From Puniceicoccaceae bacterium (GTDB taxonomy: Bacteria > Verrucomicrobiota > Verrucomicrobiia > Opitutales > Coraliomargaritaceae), in contig JAGYJE010000001.1 of NCBI GenBank assembly GCA_018402305.1, positions 248,001-312,000 on the forward strand: 64,000 nt of DNA, written 5' to 3'. Shown here in pieces: positions 37,862-48,857 of the stretch (its first letter is position 1; each line of letters starts with the position of its first letter). The translations under genes and the position numbers were made by a program. A model generated the notes under the pieces. It ran no database searches and was not told the origin of the DNA. It saw only the letters and a program-made list of their open reading frames with translations.

Positions 37862-39817
37862 ATGAAGCTCGTATGCCGGGTCGGAGACGACTGCGAAGAC
37901 CTAGAACTGAAGCGTTCGCTGGCTTGGTTGCGCATTGGGGTAGCGGTTTTTTTTGCGGGACAGGGTATGGTATTTTCATTGGCGTTGAATATGACGCCTC
38001 CCGATTTTGGATCGACGGCGTATTGGATTCTGCACGGAGGCTTGATTCTTTCAGCGCTCCTCGTCATGGCTTTTTTGGGCGGTCCGCTGTTTGCCTCGAC
38101 TATCGGCATGGTGCTTCGGCGTCGGCTCTCGATTGAGGGCTTGTTTACGCTCAGTTTGTTAGGGGCCTTCGTGGGCTCGGTGGTTGGCTCGGCTACGGGG
38201 GAGGGCGGGGTCTATTACGAAATCGTCGCTATTGTGATTGCGATTTATACGTTTGGGCGCATGCTTGGGGAGCGCTCTCAGGCTAGGCTTCGCTTGGAAA
38301 GTGAGCGGCTGCGTGAGCGTTTTAACAGTGCCCTGGTTGACGACGGGTTGGGGCGTTTTTCCGTGCAGCCGGCATCTGGGGTGTCGGTGGGTGCGCGCGT
38401 GCGGGTCGACCCGGGCAGGGCCTTTACGCTGGATGGTGTGGTGGTTGCCGGAGTTGGCTACGTCCAGGAGACCGCGCTGACGGGTGAACCACTGCCGGTT
38501 GTGCGGCGTCCGGGCGATCAGGTTCGGGCGGGCACTTGGGCCGTGGATAGCCGGTTTGAGTATGAAGTCTCGCAGGCGGCAGGCGCCCGCGAGTTGGATC
38601 AGATTTTGGAGACAGTGAATTCGGCCGGTGGGCGCCCCTCGGAAATGCAGAGGCAGGCCAACGAGTTGGTTCAGGTATTTTTACCGATCGTTGCCGGGGT
38701 CAGCTTATTAACTGCCATTTTCTGGGGAATTTTCGGGACGTGGACAGATGCGGTGCTCAACAGTATGGCGGTTTTGCTGGTTGCCTGCCCCTGCGCACTG
38801 GGTCTGGCCACGCCGGTTGCAATTTCGCAGGGGCTCTATCGGCTGGCACGCCTTGGGCTCGTGAGCCGTGATGGGGCCTTGCTGGACGCGTTGGCCCGAT
38901 CGCGGCGTGTCTTTTTTGACAAGACAGGGACCCTAAGTGAATCATCGCTGCGGGTAACCGAGCTATGGATGGTCACGACCCTGCCGATTGAGCGTGCGGT
39001 GCTCCTTAGCTCGGTCTATTCGGCTGAGTCCGGGCTGGGGCACCCCGTGGCGAGGGCTTTATGTCATTATCTCGAAGCCGAGGCAGGGGCAAACGAGCCG
39101 CAGTTGACCGACTTGAAGGTGCTGCCGGGACAGGGCCTCGCATTTACTCTTGAATCGGGGGATCGCCATTACGGTGTGCAAGTCGGCGACGGGAGTTTGG
39201 CTGATTCTGCTGAGGCTGTACGGGCGGTCGAGGGGCGGTTGCACGAGGCAAAAGGCCGTCGGGTATTCATTATCGTGGATGCGCGGATCGTGGCCTGTTT
39301 TGTTTTGCAGGAGCGCATGCGCGCGGGCGTTGCGGGTATTTGGGAGCAGTTGGATCGACTCGGTCTGGTGGCGCATATTCTGACAGGGGACCCTGCCCCG
39401 GAGCTGACTTTGCCGGAAAGCGTCCAGTTGGAGCAGGGCCTTCGTTCGGGGGAAAAACAAAACCGGGTGAGAGCGTCCATTGAGCGGGGCGAGGTGCCTC
39501 TCTTCGTGGGGGATGGGATTAATGACGCCGAGGCTATGGCCGAGGCTGCTGCTTCTATTGCGATGCATTCGGGTACCGCCTTGGCGCGGTCGGCGGCGAC
39601 GGGGCAGTTGACGGGGGACCGGGTCGAGGTGCTTCCGGAGGCGATTGAGCTAGCGCGCAGCATCCGGCGACGTTTGCAAGGAAACCTTAAATACGCGGCC
39701 GGCTACAATATGACCGGGATGGCATTGGCTGCCGGGGGCCTGCTTCATCCGATTGTGGCAGCCATCATTATGCTCGTTTCCAGCTTTTGGGTGACTGCGC
39801 GAGCACTGCGATCCTAA
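37862..39817 (+). CDS. Heavy-metal P1B-type ATPase, probable Cu(+) type
   Basis: 651 residues, no N-terminal HMA domain, only CRVGDDC near the start. Motifs: actuator TGEPLPV (~205), metal-site helix VACPCALGLATP (~308), phosphorylation DKTGTL (~352), GLGHPVA (HP, ~383), hinge GDGINDAEA (~549), and helix-7/8 signatures YN (GYNMTGMALAAGG) and MLVSSFW that fit Cu(+) transporters. Stands upstream of the ACIII/cbb3 genes, so it may supply copper for oxidase assembly, as CcoI/FixI do. Starts 12 bases after tolB; ribosome-binding site weak. Confidence 0.92.
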   Translation: MKLVCRVGDDCEDLELKRSLAWLRIGVAVFFAGQGMVFSLALNMTPPDFGSTAYWILHGGLILSALLVMAFLGGPLFASTIGMVLRRRLSIEGLFTLSLLGAFVGSVVGSATGEGGVYYEIVAIVIAIYTFGRMLGERSQARLRLESERLRERFNSALVDDGLGRFSVQPASGVSVGARVRVDPGRAFTLDGVVVAGVGYVQETALTGEPLPVVRRPGDQVRAGTWAVDSRFEYEVSQAAGARELDQILETVNSAGGRPSEMQRQANELVQVFLPIVAGVSLLTAIFWGIFGTWTDAVLNSMAVLLVACPCALGLATPVAISQGLYRLARLGLVSRDGALLDALARSRRVFFDKTGTLSESSLRVTELWMVTTLPIERAVLLSSVYSAESGLGHPVARALCHYLEAEAGANEPQLTDLKVLPGQGLAFTLESGDRHYGVQVGDGSLADSAEAVRAVEGRLHEAKGRRVFIIVDARIVACFVLQERMRAGVAGIWEQLDRLGLVAHILTGDPAPELTLPESVQLEQGLRSGEKQNRVRASIERGEVPLFVGDGINDAEAMAEAAASIAMHSGTALARSAATGQLTGDRVEVLPEAIELARSIRRRLQGNLKYAAGYNMTGMALAAGGLLHPIVAAIIMLVSSFWVTARALRS

Positions 39818-40096
39818 AAACGGATCAGGCCCGCTTATATTCAGGATGCTGCACCCTTATTTCGAACCGGGCCAATAAACTCGAAGGTGTTTTTTTAATT
39901 CGGTAAGTTGGAGTCACAGTATCTGGGAAGGGCCTTGAGTATGCGGGTTTGGGGTCGGTCATCCAACTAAAAAGTTGAGACTGAAACTCATTAGCTGTGC
40001 CTATTGTAACGAGTGGATTCGTTTGCTTAAAAATGAGTGGGAAAAAACGGTTGCCATAGGAAAGACGGCCTCTTTATTCACAGCTTTTTATACGGC
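39818..40096 (+). other. Intergenic region with no recognised element
   Basis: About 280 bases between the P-type ATPase and the next small frame. GGCCCG (about 39829) and CGGGCC (about 39874) could pair over a ~35-base loop with a T run at ~39890, but this is too weak to call a terminator. No RNA gene or promoter was convincing. Confidence 0.5.
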
Positions 40097-40357
40097 ATGG
40101 AAAGCAAGATAATCACGAATCGAAAAAGATTTTTAAAGCAAAGCGGGCTAATGATAGCATCGGTTGTATCGCTCTTTGCGCTATCTGCCCCTACAGCGGT
40201 TGGCTCAGGCACGACTCGGAAGAAGCCGGGCAAATTGCCCGGGTGGCGGAAGACTGCCGCCGCCTCCTCGAGCACAGTGGTCCCGAGCACAGTGGGCCCC
40301 TTCGCGAGGGTTCGCCCTGCGAAAGGTGCCGTGGCGCGACCAACCGGTCGTGTCTAG
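40097..40357 (+). CDS. Small exported hypothetical protein (weakly supported)
   Basis: 86 residues from ATG 40097. N-terminus KRFLKQSGLMIASVVSLFALS looks like a signal or membrane anchor with a basic start; the rest is a basic Pro/Ala/Ser tail (KKPGKLPGWRK, VRPAKGAVARPTGRV) partly encoded by a duplicated 15-base unit. No family recognised. It could be a real short envelope protein or a chance frame in the leader of the respiratory operon; if not real, 39818-40423 is a 606-base gap. Confidence 0.4.
   Translation: MESKIITNRKRFLKQSGLMIASVVSLFALSAPTAVGSGTTRKKPGKLPGWRKTAAASSSTVVPSTVGPFARVRPAKGAVARPTGRV
40270..40299 (+). repeat. 2 x 15-bp direct repeat
   Basis: GAGCACAGTGGTCCC followed by GAGCACAGTGGGCCC, inside the small frame at 40097-40357, translated as two STVVP/STVGP pentapeptides. 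Confidence 0.9.
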
Positions 40358-40423
40358 GACTTTCGGCGCGACGGTTCCTACGCGCTGAAGTGTTTGAATC
40401 ATCGAATTTATCAGAAAAAAGCA

Positions 40424-41077
40424 ATGGCCAATGTATTTCCAAAGTGGGTCAACACGATCCCAATCAAAGTAATCGCCGCAATCACCCTGCTTGCGACGGC
40501 GGTCGTATTGGGGGTGACCTATTACGCAACGCCTAAATACACGCGCGTCGGCTATGCACCGACCCAGCCAGTTGCTTTCAGCCATGCGCTGCACGCCGGC
40601 CAACTGGAGATTGATTGTCGTTATTGCCATACCTTTGTCGACCGCGCGGCGCATTCAAATGTTCCTGCGACTGAAGTTTGTATGACCTGTCACAGTATGG
40701 TCCGGCAGGACGATCCTCAACTGGCAATGGTGCGCGATAGCTACGAGTCGGGTGAGCCCATTCCCTGGGTACGCGTGCATGCGGCTCCGGATTATGTTTA
40801 TTTCAACCATGCGGTGCACGTCAACCGGGGCATCAGTTGCGTTGAGTGTCACGGGCGGGTCGATCAAATGGAGGTGGTTCATCACGCGAAACCGCTCAGC
40901 ATGGCCTTTTGCCTGGAGTGCCATCGTAATCCGGAAGAATACATCCGTCCTCCTGAGGAGGTTTACAATCTTGCCTGGGAGCGCCCGGAAACCAAAGAAT
41001 ACGACGAGGAAGCGATTGCCTTCGTTCACGACTGGAAGGTCAATCCGCCGCAAAGCTGTTCGGGTTGCCACCGCTAA
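40424..41077 (+). CDS. actA: Alternative complex III subunit ActA, pentaheme cytochrome c
   Basis: 217 residues with an N-terminal membrane anchor ([19 protein letters not shown], ~15-33). Five CxxCH heme sites: CRYCH, CMTCH, CVECH, CLECH, CSGCH, plus the usual H..H ligand pattern ([19 protein letters not shown]). Membrane-bound multiheme electron-transfer subunit of ACIII (quinol:cytochrome c/oxidase oxidoreductase). ATG at 40424 with no clear Shine-Dalgarno; in-frame 40394 would add 10 residues. First of the act operon, 29 bases before actB. Confidence 0.94.
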   Translation: MANVFPKWVNTIPIKVIAAITLLATAVVLGVTYYATPKYTRVGYAPTQPVAFSHALHAGQLEIDCRYCHTFVDRAAHSNVPATEVCMTCHSMVRQDDPQLAMVRDSYESGEPIPWVRVHAAPDYVYFNHAVHVNRGISCVECHGRVDQMEVVHHAKPLSMAFCLECHRNPEEYIRPPEEVYNLAWERPETKEYDEEAIAFVHDWKVNPPQSCSGCHR

Positions 41078-41106
41078 CGATCCGCAGAAAGAATCATTTG
41101 AAATCC

Positions 41107-44100
41107 ATGAAACACTCAGAATTTTCAGGTCCCCGCTATTGGAAGAGCCTTGACGACCTCGCTGAAACGCCCGCCTTCAAAGACTGGGTTGAGCGCGAAT
41201 TTCCGGCCGGTGCCTCCGAGATGGAGGGCGTCAACCGCCGCCAGTTTATGAAGGTCATGGCGGCTTCTTTCGGCCTGGCAGGTCTCGGCATGTCTGGTTG
41301 CCGCCGCCCTGAAAAAACGATCGTGGCTTATTCGAAAGCGCCTGAGTCGTTGATCCCCGGGGTGCCGGTTTACTACACCTCGTCGCAGCCCGGAGCGCGA
41401 GACAACATACCGGTCATCGTGGAAACTCAATCGGGTCGTCCCACGAAGATTGAGGGTAACTCCAGCTATCGCCCCTACGGTGGAGCGACAACGATTTACA
41501 CGCAGGCGAGCGTTCTCGATCTTTACGATCCCGACCGTGCAACGAAGAGCAGCCTGAATCCGAATGCAGTGCGCGACCGCTTGGCCGCGATCCACGAAAA
41601 GCATGCTGCCGACGAAGGCGCGGGTCTCGTCTTTTTGGCAGAGCCCAGCACATCGCCCAGCCGTGCGAAGCTGGTTGCGCAAATTAAGGAAAAATTCCCC
41701 AAGGCAGTCTGGGCGGAATATAATCCGATCGACCAAACCGCCTCCGAGCGCGCGGCCAAAGCGGTCTACGGCAAAACTTTGCGCTCCATTCCCGAATTTA
41801 CCAAAGCTCAGCGCGTGCTCTCGCTGGACGCCGACTTTCTTCTGAACGCCGATGCCTCCACAGGGCTGGCACGGGATTTTGTTAAGACGCGGAAAGTTCT
41901 GCACTCCAAGGATGCGGACAAAATGAGCCGCCTTTATTCTGTGGAGAGTTCGCTCACCTCGACAGGATCGATGGCGGATCACCGCTTGCGCCTGGGCAGT
42001 AGCCAGATGGGCGCCTTCATCGCCAAGCTTGCTTTGGCTTTGGGCGTTCCGGGGCTGCCGTCTGCCGTGCAAGAGGCGGCTTCCAGCCTCGAAGTGGATG
42101 CCAAGTGGGTTGATGAGTGTGCAGCGGATCTTTTAGCCAACCGTGGCCGGGCGATCGTCGTTGCAGGCGAGCATCTACCGCAGTCGGTTCACATCATCGT
42201 CATGGCGATCAACGAAATGCTCCGTGCGCCGGTGCGCTACGTCGAGGTTCCCGGGTCTGCGGAGGGGATTGAAGCAGCGGTTGCTCGTTTGAAGACGGGT
42301 GATGTTCAGACCCTCGTCATGTTGAGTGGAAATCCGGTTTACGACGCGCCGGTCGATTTGGAATGGTCCGGTGCCATGGGGCAGGCCGCAGAGAGCCTCT
42401 ACTTCGGCGGTGCGATCAACGAAAGTTCGCAAGCGGCCGACGTCCATATTGCAGCATCCCACTATTTGGAGAGCTGGAGTGACGGGCGCACCTTCGATGG
42501 CACGCTGGTTCCGGTGCAGCCGATGATTGAGCCGCTTTTCCCGACCTTGAGTGAGCTCGAGGTCTTGGCCCGCCTCGCCGGTGCCGAGACGACCGATGCC
42601 TACTCGATCGTGCAGGCCACTTTCAATGAACTGGGCGGCAGCGACTTTAATCAGTTTCTCAGCCTTGGCTTACTCGAAGGCTCGGCTTATCCGGTGGTCA
42701 AAAGCCCATCCGGGAATTACTCCTCTGGAATCAAGCTTTCCGAACTCACCGCCCCTGCCCTGAGCAGTGGATCGCTGGAGGTTCGCTTCGCGGCCAGTTC
42801 CCACGCGGGCGACGGACGTTACGCAAACAACGGGTGGCTAATGGAGTGTCCGGACCCTATGACCAAGCTGACCTGGGATAACGCGATCCTTATCAGCCCG
42901 CGTCTGGCCAAAGAGCTCGAGAAAGCGCAGGGCGTCCGGATTTTCCCGGGCAGGATGCCCATGAATCAGGACAGTCAATTTTTCAAAGCAGCCAAAGGGA
43001 CGCTACAGACAAACAAAGCGACTTTCAAGCGGGGCAAAGAACAGGCAGTCGTTGCGGAGCTTACCCTCAACGGGCGGCGTGTCAAAGGCCCCATTCACGT
43101 GGTGCCTGGCATGGCCAACTACACGGTCGTCCTGCCGCTCGGTATGGGGCGCGAAATTGTTGGCCGTGTCGGCCAGGGTGTGGGCTTTAGCGCCTACACC
43201 GTGCGGGAATCCAAGCACGCGGGTATCGCAACTGGAGGCAGGCTGCAGCTGACTGCGGCGGTATCCGAGCTGGCGAACACACAGGAACATTGGTCGATGG
43301 AAGGGCGTGCCATCGTGCGTGAAGGAAACTCCGATTACTTCAAGAAGAACCCAAACTTTGCCAACGAAATGGGCGTGGAATCCCACGCCCCCGCGAACTA
43401 CGGGAAATACGACGCCAAGTCCCTGCAGGAGAAGTCGGTCAATCAGTATAGGGGCAACTCCGCTTACGAGCATCCGAGCTTTGCGGATCCGGCGCCCAAT
43501 GTAAAAGTATGGCAGGGTGAGGAAGCCCGGAAAAAATACCCTGATGTGCAACAGTGGGGGATGGCCATTGATATGAACAGCTGCACGGGTTGTTCGGCCT
43601 GCGTGGTGGCCTGCCAAAGCGAAAACAACATCCCGATCGTCGGCAAGGACCAGGTCTTGCGCGGCCGTGAGATGCACTGGATGCGGATTGACCGCTACTT
43701 TTCGGCAGAGAATTATGACCAAACGGATGTTCCAGAGGATGTGCAGGTTTCCTTCATGGGCATGCTCTGTCAGCACTGCGAAAACGCACCTTGCGAGCAG
43801 GTCTGTCCCGTCAATGCTACGGTGCACGACAGTCAGGGCCTGAACACCATGGCCTACAATCGCTGTGTGGGCACTCGTTACTGCGCGAATAATTGCCCCT
43901 ACAAGGTCCGCCGGTTTAACTTCTTCGATTGGAATAAACGGCAAATCGGGGAGTTTTACAAGGGCCCGCTCGGACCGGTCGACGAACCTGAACTGGGCAA
44001 GATGCAAAAGAACCCGAACGTGACCATCCGCATGCGTGGCGTCATGGAGAAATGCACGTATTGCACGCAGCGCATCGAAGCGGCAAAGATCGACCAAAAG

Positions 44101-44484
44101 CGCCTTGCCGGAGCCTCCGGCTCTATCAAGGTGGCTGACGGAGCGATCAAAACGGCCTGCCAGCAGGTCTGCCCAACCGATGCGATCACCTTTGGCGACA
44201 TCTCCGACGCCGAGACCGAGGTTTCTCGAATGAAGGCCAGCGACCGAAACTATTCCGTGCTCGGTTATCTGAACATTCGTCCGCGCACGACCTACCTGGC
44301 TCGCCTGCGCAACCCGAATCCCAAGATGCCGGATGCGTATTCGAAACCCTATGCCTACGCCAATTACAAGGACCGCTATGGCAGCGGGGGGCACAGCACC
44401 AAAGACTATCCGGATGCTTCCGTAGGCTATCCGGATGCATCCGGTGCCAGTTCTCAGACTGAGGGCGCGCCAGCGGCTCACTAA
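41107..44484 (+). CDS. actB: Alternative complex III subunit ActB, Fe-S/molybdopterin-like
   Basis: 1125-residue fusion of a molybdopterin-oxidoreductase-like large part and a ferredoxin-like part. Tat-type signal [19 protein letters not shown] with a lipobox-like GMSGC (~42-65). C-terminal four Cys groups for Fe-S clusters: [11 protein letters not shown] (~825), [14 protein letters not shown] (~897), [12 protein letters not shown] (~925), CTYCTQR...CQQVCPTD (~982-1022). In known ACIII the B subunit carries three 4Fe-4S and one 3Fe-4S clusters, without Mo cofactor. Lipid-anchored on the periplasmic face. Ends 37 bases before actC. Confidence 0.94.
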   Translation: MKHSEFSGPRYWKSLDDLAETPAFKDWVEREFPAGASEMEGVNRRQFMKVMAASFGLAGLGMSGCRRPEKTIVAYSKAPESLIPGVPVYYTSSQPGARDNIPVIVETQSGRPTKIEGNSSYRPYGGATTIYTQASVLDLYDPDRATKSSLNPNAVRDRLAAIHEKHAADEGAGLVFLAEPSTSPSRAKLVAQIKEKFPKAVWAEYNPIDQTASERAAKAVYGKTLRSIPEFTKAQRVLSLDADFLLNADASTGLARDFVKTRKVLHSKDADKMSRLYSVESSLTSTGSMADHRLRLGSSQMGAFIAKLALALGVPGLPSAVQEAASSLEVDAKWVDECAADLLANRGRAIVVAGEHLPQSVHIIVMAINEMLRAPVRYVEVPGSAEGIEAAVARLKTGDVQTLVMLSGNPVYDAPVDLEWSGAMGQAAESLYFGGAINESSQAADVHIAASHYLESWSDGRTFDGTLVPVQPMIEPLFPTLSELEVLARLAGAETTDAYSIVQATFNELGGSDFNQFLSLGLLEGSAYPVVKSPSGNYSSGIKLSELTAPALSSGSLEVRFAASSHAGDGRYANNGWLMECPDPMTKLTWDNAILISPRLAKELEKAQGVRIFPGRMPMNQDSQFFKAAKGTLQTNKATFKRGKEQAVVAELTLNGRRVKGPIHVVPGMANYTVVLPLGMGREIVGRVGQGVGFSAYTVRESKHAGIATGGRLQLTAAVSELANTQEHWSMEGRAIVREGNSDYFKKNPNFANEMGVESHAPANYGKYDAKSLQEKSVNQYRGNSAYEHPSFADPAPNVKVWQGEEARKKYPDVQQWGMAIDMNSCTGCSACVVACQSENNIPIVGKDQVLRGREMHWMRIDRYFSAENYDQTDVPEDVQVSFMGMLCQHCENAPCEQVCPVNATVHDSQGLNTMAYNRCVGTRYCANNCPYKVRRFNFFDWNKRQIGEFYKGPLGPVDEPELGKMQKNPNVTIRMRGVMEKCTYCTQRIEAAKIDQKRLAGASGSIKVADGAIKTACQQVCPTDAITFGDISDAETEVSRMKASDRNYSVLGYLNIRPRTTYLARLRNPNPKMPDAYSKPYAYANYKDRYGSGGHSTKDYPDASVGYPDASGASSQTEGAPAAH

Positions 44485-44521
44485 ATTCTAAAACTTTCCT
44501 ACTACCTGCGAACCGATTCAC

Positions 44522-46051
44522 ATGGCTACCACGACTCAAGATAGTTCAATGGATGCAACCCAAGCTGCACTGCTGGCGAAGGTGCAACCCGCCGAACTCC
44601 ATGAACAGCCCCTTGTCACGAACAACCGTGATTTCAACTGGGTAACGGATAAGATCTGCCGCATCGTCGAGACCAAAACCCCCACATGGTGGTGGATTTG
44701 CATGGCGGTGGCGCTGGTCACCGCATCCTTCACCGGACTTGGCTTGCTTTGGCTGGTCAGCGCGGGTGTTGGTGTCTGGGGCCTGGCCAATCCGATCAAT
44801 TGGGGTTGGGCGATTGTGAATTTCGTTTTCTGGATTGGTATTGGCCACGCCGGGACCCTGATTTCGGCGGTGCTTTGCTTGCTCAAGCAGGGGTGGCGAA
44901 CGTCGATTAACCGGGCCGCGGAAGCGATGACGATTTTCGCGGTAGTCTGTGCGGGTATCTTCCCGCTCTTTCACGTCGGCCGGGTTTGGTTCGCCTGGTG
45001 GCTTTTTCCGATACCCAACTCAAACGTCATCTGGCCGCAGTTCCGGTCGCCGCTGGAGTGGGACGTCTTTGCGGTCTCTACCTACGGAACGGTGTCCGTT
45101 CTCTTCTGGTATATGGGGATGATTCCCGATCTCGGTGTGCTGCGCGACCGCGCAGTCCAGCGCTTGAAGGCGGGCGTCTACGAAGGTCCCACCGCCGTGT
45201 CGCAGAAGCTGGCGCAAGGCATGGATATTTTCCGCAAAAACCTCTACGCAATCTTCGCCATGGGCTGGCGCAACGCGGGGAACCACTGGCGCAACTACGA
45301 GATGGCCTACTTGATTCTGGCCGGTCTCTCCACGCCGCTGGTGCTCTCGGTGCACACGATCGTGTCCTTCGACTTTGCGCTCGCCGTGTTGCCGGGTTGG
45401 CACACCACCATTTTCCCACCTTACTTCGTGGCGGGGGCGATTTTCTCCGGCTTTGGCATGGTGCTGACGCTCATGCTGCCCCTGCGCGCCCTCTACGGTC
45501 TGCACGACCTCATCACGCAGCGACACATTGATAACATGTGTAAGATCTGCCTCGGGACCGGGTCGATCGTGGGCTACGCCTACATCATGGAGTTCTTCAT
45601 CGCCTGGTATGGAGCCAATCCTTACGAGAGCTTCGCGTTTATCAATAGGGCCTTCGGCCAGTATTGGTGGGCCTATGTCATGATGTTCAGCTGTAATGTG
45701 TTCACCCCGCAGCTTTTCTGGTTCAAGAAGGTTCGGGAAAACGCCGCGCTGGTTTGGATCATGTCGATCTTCATCAACGTTGGCATGTGGTTCGAGCGCT
45801 TCGTTATCACTGTGACTTCGCTGGCCAATGACTTTCTTCCCTCCAGCTGGGGCTACTACTCGCCGACGATTGTCGATATCCTGACCTTTTTCGGGACCTT
45901 TGGCCTCTTTAGCGTGCTCTTTTTGCTGTTCCTGCGCTTCCTGCCCCTGATGCCGATTGCGGAGGTTAAATTTGTTATGCCTCAGGCGGACGCGCACGGT
46001 CATAATCATGCCCACGGCGACCCGGCTCATGGACAAGGAGATCATCACTAA
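44522..46051 (+). CDS. actC: Alternative complex III subunit ActC (NrfD-like quinol-binding)
   Basis: 509 residues, about ten membrane helices, NrfD/PsrC family. Conserved polar helices around [17 protein letters not shown] (~100), [19 protein letters not shown] (~155), and a His-rich C-terminus ([18 protein letters not shown]). It forms one of the two large integral subunits and takes part in quinol oxidation and probably proton translocation. Its stop overlaps the actD ATG at 46051. Confidence 0.94.
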   Translation: MATTTQDSSMDATQAALLAKVQPAELHEQPLVTNNRDFNWVTDKICRIVETKTPTWWWICMAVALVTASFTGLGLLWLVSAGVGVWGLANPINWGWAIVNFVFWIGIGHAGTLISAVLCLLKQGWRTSINRAAEAMTIFAVVCAGIFPLFHVGRVWFAWWLFPIPNSNVIWPQFRSPLEWDVFAVSTYGTVSVLFWYMGMIPDLGVLRDRAVQRLKAGVYEGPTAVSQKLAQGMDIFRKNLYAIFAMGWRNAGNHWRNYEMAYLILAGLSTPLVLSVHTIVSFDFALAVLPGWHTTIFPPYFVAGAIFSGFGMVLTLMLPLRALYGLHDLITQRHIDNMCKICLGTGSIVGYAYIMEFFIAWYGANPYESFAFINRAFGQYWWAYVMMFSCNVFTPQLFWFKKVRENAALVWIMSIFINVGMWFERFVITVTSLANDFLPSSWGYYSPTIVDILTFFGTFGLFSVLFLLFLRFLPLMPIAEVKFVMPQADAHGHNHAHGDPAHGQGDHH

Positions 46052-46581
46052 TGTCTGAAAAATACGGAATTATCGCTTCCTTCCCGGACACGCCCTCGTT
46101 CTTCCATGCAGCGGAGAAGGTGCGGGACGCGGGTTATAAAAAGTGGGATACCTACTCGTCCTTCCCGGTGCACGGGATGCCGGAGGCGCAGGGTCAACCC
46201 CGCTCCAAAGTACCGATCTTCACCTTCGTCGGTGGCATTACCGGCTTCATTGTAGGCCTGGTCATGGTCTGGTATATGAATGCCTATGATTACCCGCTGA
46301 TTGTTCGCGGGCAGCCGTATTTCAGTCCGGTTTTTCCCTTCCCGATTATGTATGAGTTGACCATCCTGCTCGCTGCTTTCGGTACTCTTGGTGGTATGTT
46401 CCTGACGAATTTGCTTCCGCAACACTACAATCCTCTCTTTAACAGTGATACCTTCCTGGAAGTATCCGGAGACCGTCTCGTTATCGCCATTGAGGCGCGC
46501 GACGAGCAATTTGACCCCGTCACGACCCGCCAGTTTCTTGAGGAAATAGGGGGCACGGATATCGAGGAGGTCTCAGCTTAG
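46051..46581 (+). CDS. actD: Alternative complex III subunit ActD (DUF3341)
   Basis: 176 residues with two membrane helices ([19 protein letters not shown], ~57-75; [20 protein letters not shown], ~98-117). N-terminal [28 protein letters not shown] and the HGMPEAQG segment match DUF3341 (quinol:electron acceptor oxidoreductase subunit ActD). Starts on the last base of actC. Confidence 0.92.
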   Translation: MSEKYGIIASFPDTPSFFHAAEKVRDAGYKKWDTYSSFPVHGMPEAQGQPRSKVPIFTFVGGITGFIVGLVMVWYMNAYDYPLIVRGQPYFSPVFPFPIMYELTILLAAFGTLGGMFLTNLLPQHYNPLFNSDTFLEVSGDRLVIAIEARDEQFDPVTTRQFLEEIGGTDIEEVSA

Positions 46582-46592
46582 GAGCCAGCACC

Positions 46593-47246
46593 ATGCGTAT
46601 TTTTCTCATCATTTATGTTTTCGTGATTGTCGCGACCGTCACGATACTCGGCTTCCGTGGTTCGCTCAGCACCAAGACGCCTTTGGAGGTGTTTCCGGAC
46701 ATGGACCATCAGGCGAAGTATAAGCCCCAGTCCGAGAATGACTTTTTCCGGGATCGTCGGAATGACCGTCCGATCCCTGCGGGCACCGTGGCTCGCGGGA
46801 ATTACCTGAATCAGCAGGCGGTTTTCTCTGAGGACTTCGCGGACAAACGCCTCGGTGACACCGCTTTGCTTGAGGGGAAAGACGCTGAGGGTAACTTCAT
46901 CGCAAAACTTCCCCTGGCGGTAAGCTATGAGCTGATTGAGCAAGGGCGGGAGCGCTATGAGATCTTCTGCACATCCTGCCATGGTTCTGCCGGAGATGGC
47001 AATGGAGTGACTAAGCCCTACGGTGTTTTGGCCGCGTCCTATCACGATGACCGCTTGCGTAACGAGACGGACGGCTACCTTTACGATGTCATCATGAACG
47101 GGAAGGGCCTGATGTATGGGCTGAAAGACCGCCTCTCGCCGGAAGAGAGTTGGGCCATCGTCCTTTATGTGCGCGCCTTGCAACTTTCGCAAAATGCCGG
47201 TGCCGACGCCTTGACGGCTGCACAACGCTCTGAGTTGGGATTTTAA
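46593..47246 (+). CDS. actE: Alternative complex III subunit ActE, monoheme cytochrome c
   Basis: 217 residues, N-terminal hydrophobic anchor (FLIIYVFVIVATVTILGF), the ActE-type PLEVFPDMDHQAKYKPQ segment and one heme site CTSCHGSAGDGNG (~127). A Met-rich GLMYGLKDRLSPEESW stretch probably supplies the sixth ligand. Electron exit from ACIII toward the oxidase. Begins 11 bases after actD. Confidence 0.93.
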   Translation: MRIFLIIYVFVIVATVTILGFRGSLSTKTPLEVFPDMDHQAKYKPQSENDFFRDRRNDRPIPAGTVARGNYLNQQAVFSEDFADKRLGDTALLEGKDAEGNFIAKLPLAVSYELIEQGRERYEIFCTSCHGSAGDGNGVTKPYGVLAASYHDDRLRNETDGYLYDVIMNGKGLMYGLKDRLSPEESWAIVLYVRALQLSQNAGADALTAAQRSELGF

Positions 47247-47250
47247 TATT

Positions 47251-48522
47251 ATGATTTCGGACACAAAGAACACTCAAGGTAACAAAGTGGGGATGATTGC
47301 CCTCATCGCAGGTATCGTCGGCATTGTTATCGCATTATTCGGCTTCAAACAGGGTTGGGATGCAGGCGAGGTGCGCCCGATCATGAGCTGGCTGATCGCG
47401 CTTGGCTTCTGGCTCTCGATCGTGGTGGGCATGCTCTTTCTCGTTCAGATCTGGTATGTCTTCCACGCCCGCTGGCCGACGATCATTCGCCGCCAGTGCG
47501 AGCACTGCATGGCGGCGCTGCCTTACTTGCTGTTGCTCTTCCTGCCGCTCCTTGCCATTCCTATTTTCCATGAAAACGCGGGTCTGCTTTGGAAGTGGAT
47601 GGACGGCAACAATGCCATGCCCGGCCAAATCACCGTGGCGGGTGACCCGCTCTACGATTGGAAGTCGCCCTACCTCAACATTGAGTTTTTCGCCGCCCGC
47701 GCGGTGGGGATCTTTCTAGTCTTCATCGGAATCGCCGCGCTACTGCGCAAATGGTCCTTCGATACCGACACGACGGGCAATGTGGCTAACACGCACCGGG
47801 CCCGTCGCCTTTCGGCGCTCGGGCTCTTTCTCTGTGCCATCGGCGCCACACTGGCTTCGATCGACTGGTTTAAGTCGTTGGAGTACCACTGGTTTTCGAC
47901 GATGTATGGCGTCTGGTTCTTTGCGGCCTGCATGCGGGCCGCGCTCGCCTCGATCATTATTCTTTGCGTGATTCTCGCCGCGAAGGGCTACCTGAAGGGC
48001 ATTCTCAAGCAGGCGCACCGTTATGATATCGGCTGTATGATGCTGGCCTTCACCGTGTTCTGGGCCTACATTAGCTTTTCCCAGTATTTCCTGATCTATA
48101 GTGCTAACATCCCGGAAGAAGTCTTTTGGTATAACATTCGTGAGAAGAACTACAACGGTGACTTGAACAGCTGGTGGTGGGTCAGCATGGGCCTGATTTT
48201 TGGGCACTTTCTTACGCCTTTTCTTCTTTTGCTCTGGTATAAGACCAAAGTAGTCATGTGGCGTACGGTGGTCGTCGCCGTATGGATTCTAGCGTTCCAC
48301 CTGCTTGACCTCTATTGGAATATCATTCCCGGTAAGGTGGTCACCATGGATACGACTGAAGGCTACCTGGTTCGTCAGTTCTCAATCACTGTCTATGACG
48401 TGGCAGCTCTCATTGGAATTGGTGGTATTTGCATCTTTGCGATGTGCCGCAGCATGAAAAAAGCGGAGCCGATTCCGGTCCGTGACCCGAATATCCTCAC
48501 TTCGCTCAACTATACGGAGTAA
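47251..48522 (+). CDS. actF: Alternative complex III subunit ActF (NrfD-like)
   Basis: 423 residues, about ten membrane helices; second NrfD-family integral subunit. Helices such as VGMIALIAGIVGIVIALFGF, YLLLLFLPLLAIPIF, AFTVFWAYISFSQYFLIYSA and FGHFLTPFLLLLWYKT are visible. Works with ActC in the membrane part of ACIII. Starts 4 bases after actE. Confidence 0.92.
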   Translation: MISDTKNTQGNKVGMIALIAGIVGIVIALFGFKQGWDAGEVRPIMSWLIALGFWLSIVVGMLFLVQIWYVFHARWPTIIRRQCEHCMAALPYLLLLFLPLLAIPIFHENAGLLWKWMDGNNAMPGQITVAGDPLYDWKSPYLNIEFFAARAVGIFLVFIGIAALLRKWSFDTDTTGNVANTHRARRLSALGLFLCAIGATLASIDWFKSLEYHWFSTMYGVWFFAACMRAALASIIILCVILAAKGYLKGILKQAHRYDIGCMMLAFTVFWAYISFSQYFLIYSANIPEEVFWYNIREKNYNGDLNSWWWVSMGLIFGHFLTPFLLLLWYKTKVVMWRTVVVAVWILAFHLLDLYWNIIPGKVVTMDTTEGYLVRQFSITVYDVAALIGIGGICIFAMCRSMKKAEPIPVRDPNILTSLNYTE

Positions 48523-48527
48523 CGAAC

Positions 48528-48848
48528 ATGTCTGAATCTCAAGCATCCAAGAGTAACTTTCTTCTCACCTTCCTCGGTGGGCTGGGGGCAATTCTTATCT
48601 TCCTACTCATCCTCTTCATCGCCTACCTGCCCAATCGTCCCGACCCGGTCGATGCCAGCGTGGTGGCGGAGCGGCAGGCCAAGGCAGATGAGGCGCGTGC
48701 TGCCGGTATCAAAAAATTGACCACTCTGGAGGTGATCAATGCGGAAGATCGTATCGCCCGTATCCCGATCAGTGATGCCATGCAGCGCATTGTCAGCGCC
48801 TATCGCGACCACAGCAACGGCTCCGATGAGCTGACGAGCAAGGACTAG
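48528..48848 (+). CDS. Small membrane protein of the respiratory operon
   Basis: 106 residues, 5 bases behind actF. One membrane helix (FLLTFLGGLGAILIFLLILF, ~11-30) followed by a cytoplasmic or periplasmic helical part with a predicted coiled coil (SVVAERQAKADEARAAGIKKL, ~45-65) and an IPISDAMQRIVSAYR helix. No family was recognised. Position between actF and ccoS suggests an accessory subunit or assembly factor of ACIII or the ACIII-oxidase supercomplex. Confidence 0.8.
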   Translation: MSESQASKSNFLLTFLGGLGAILIFLLILFIAYLPNRPDPVDASVVAERQAKADEARAAGIKKLTTLEVINAEDRIARIPISDAMQRIVSAYRDHSNGSDELTSKD

Positions 48849-48857
48849 AGCGAACCC

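Noticed and set aside
39829..39895. Possible terminator behind the P-type ATPase
   Set aside because: Only 6-bp arms over a ~35-base loop; the T-run is not directly behind the stem.
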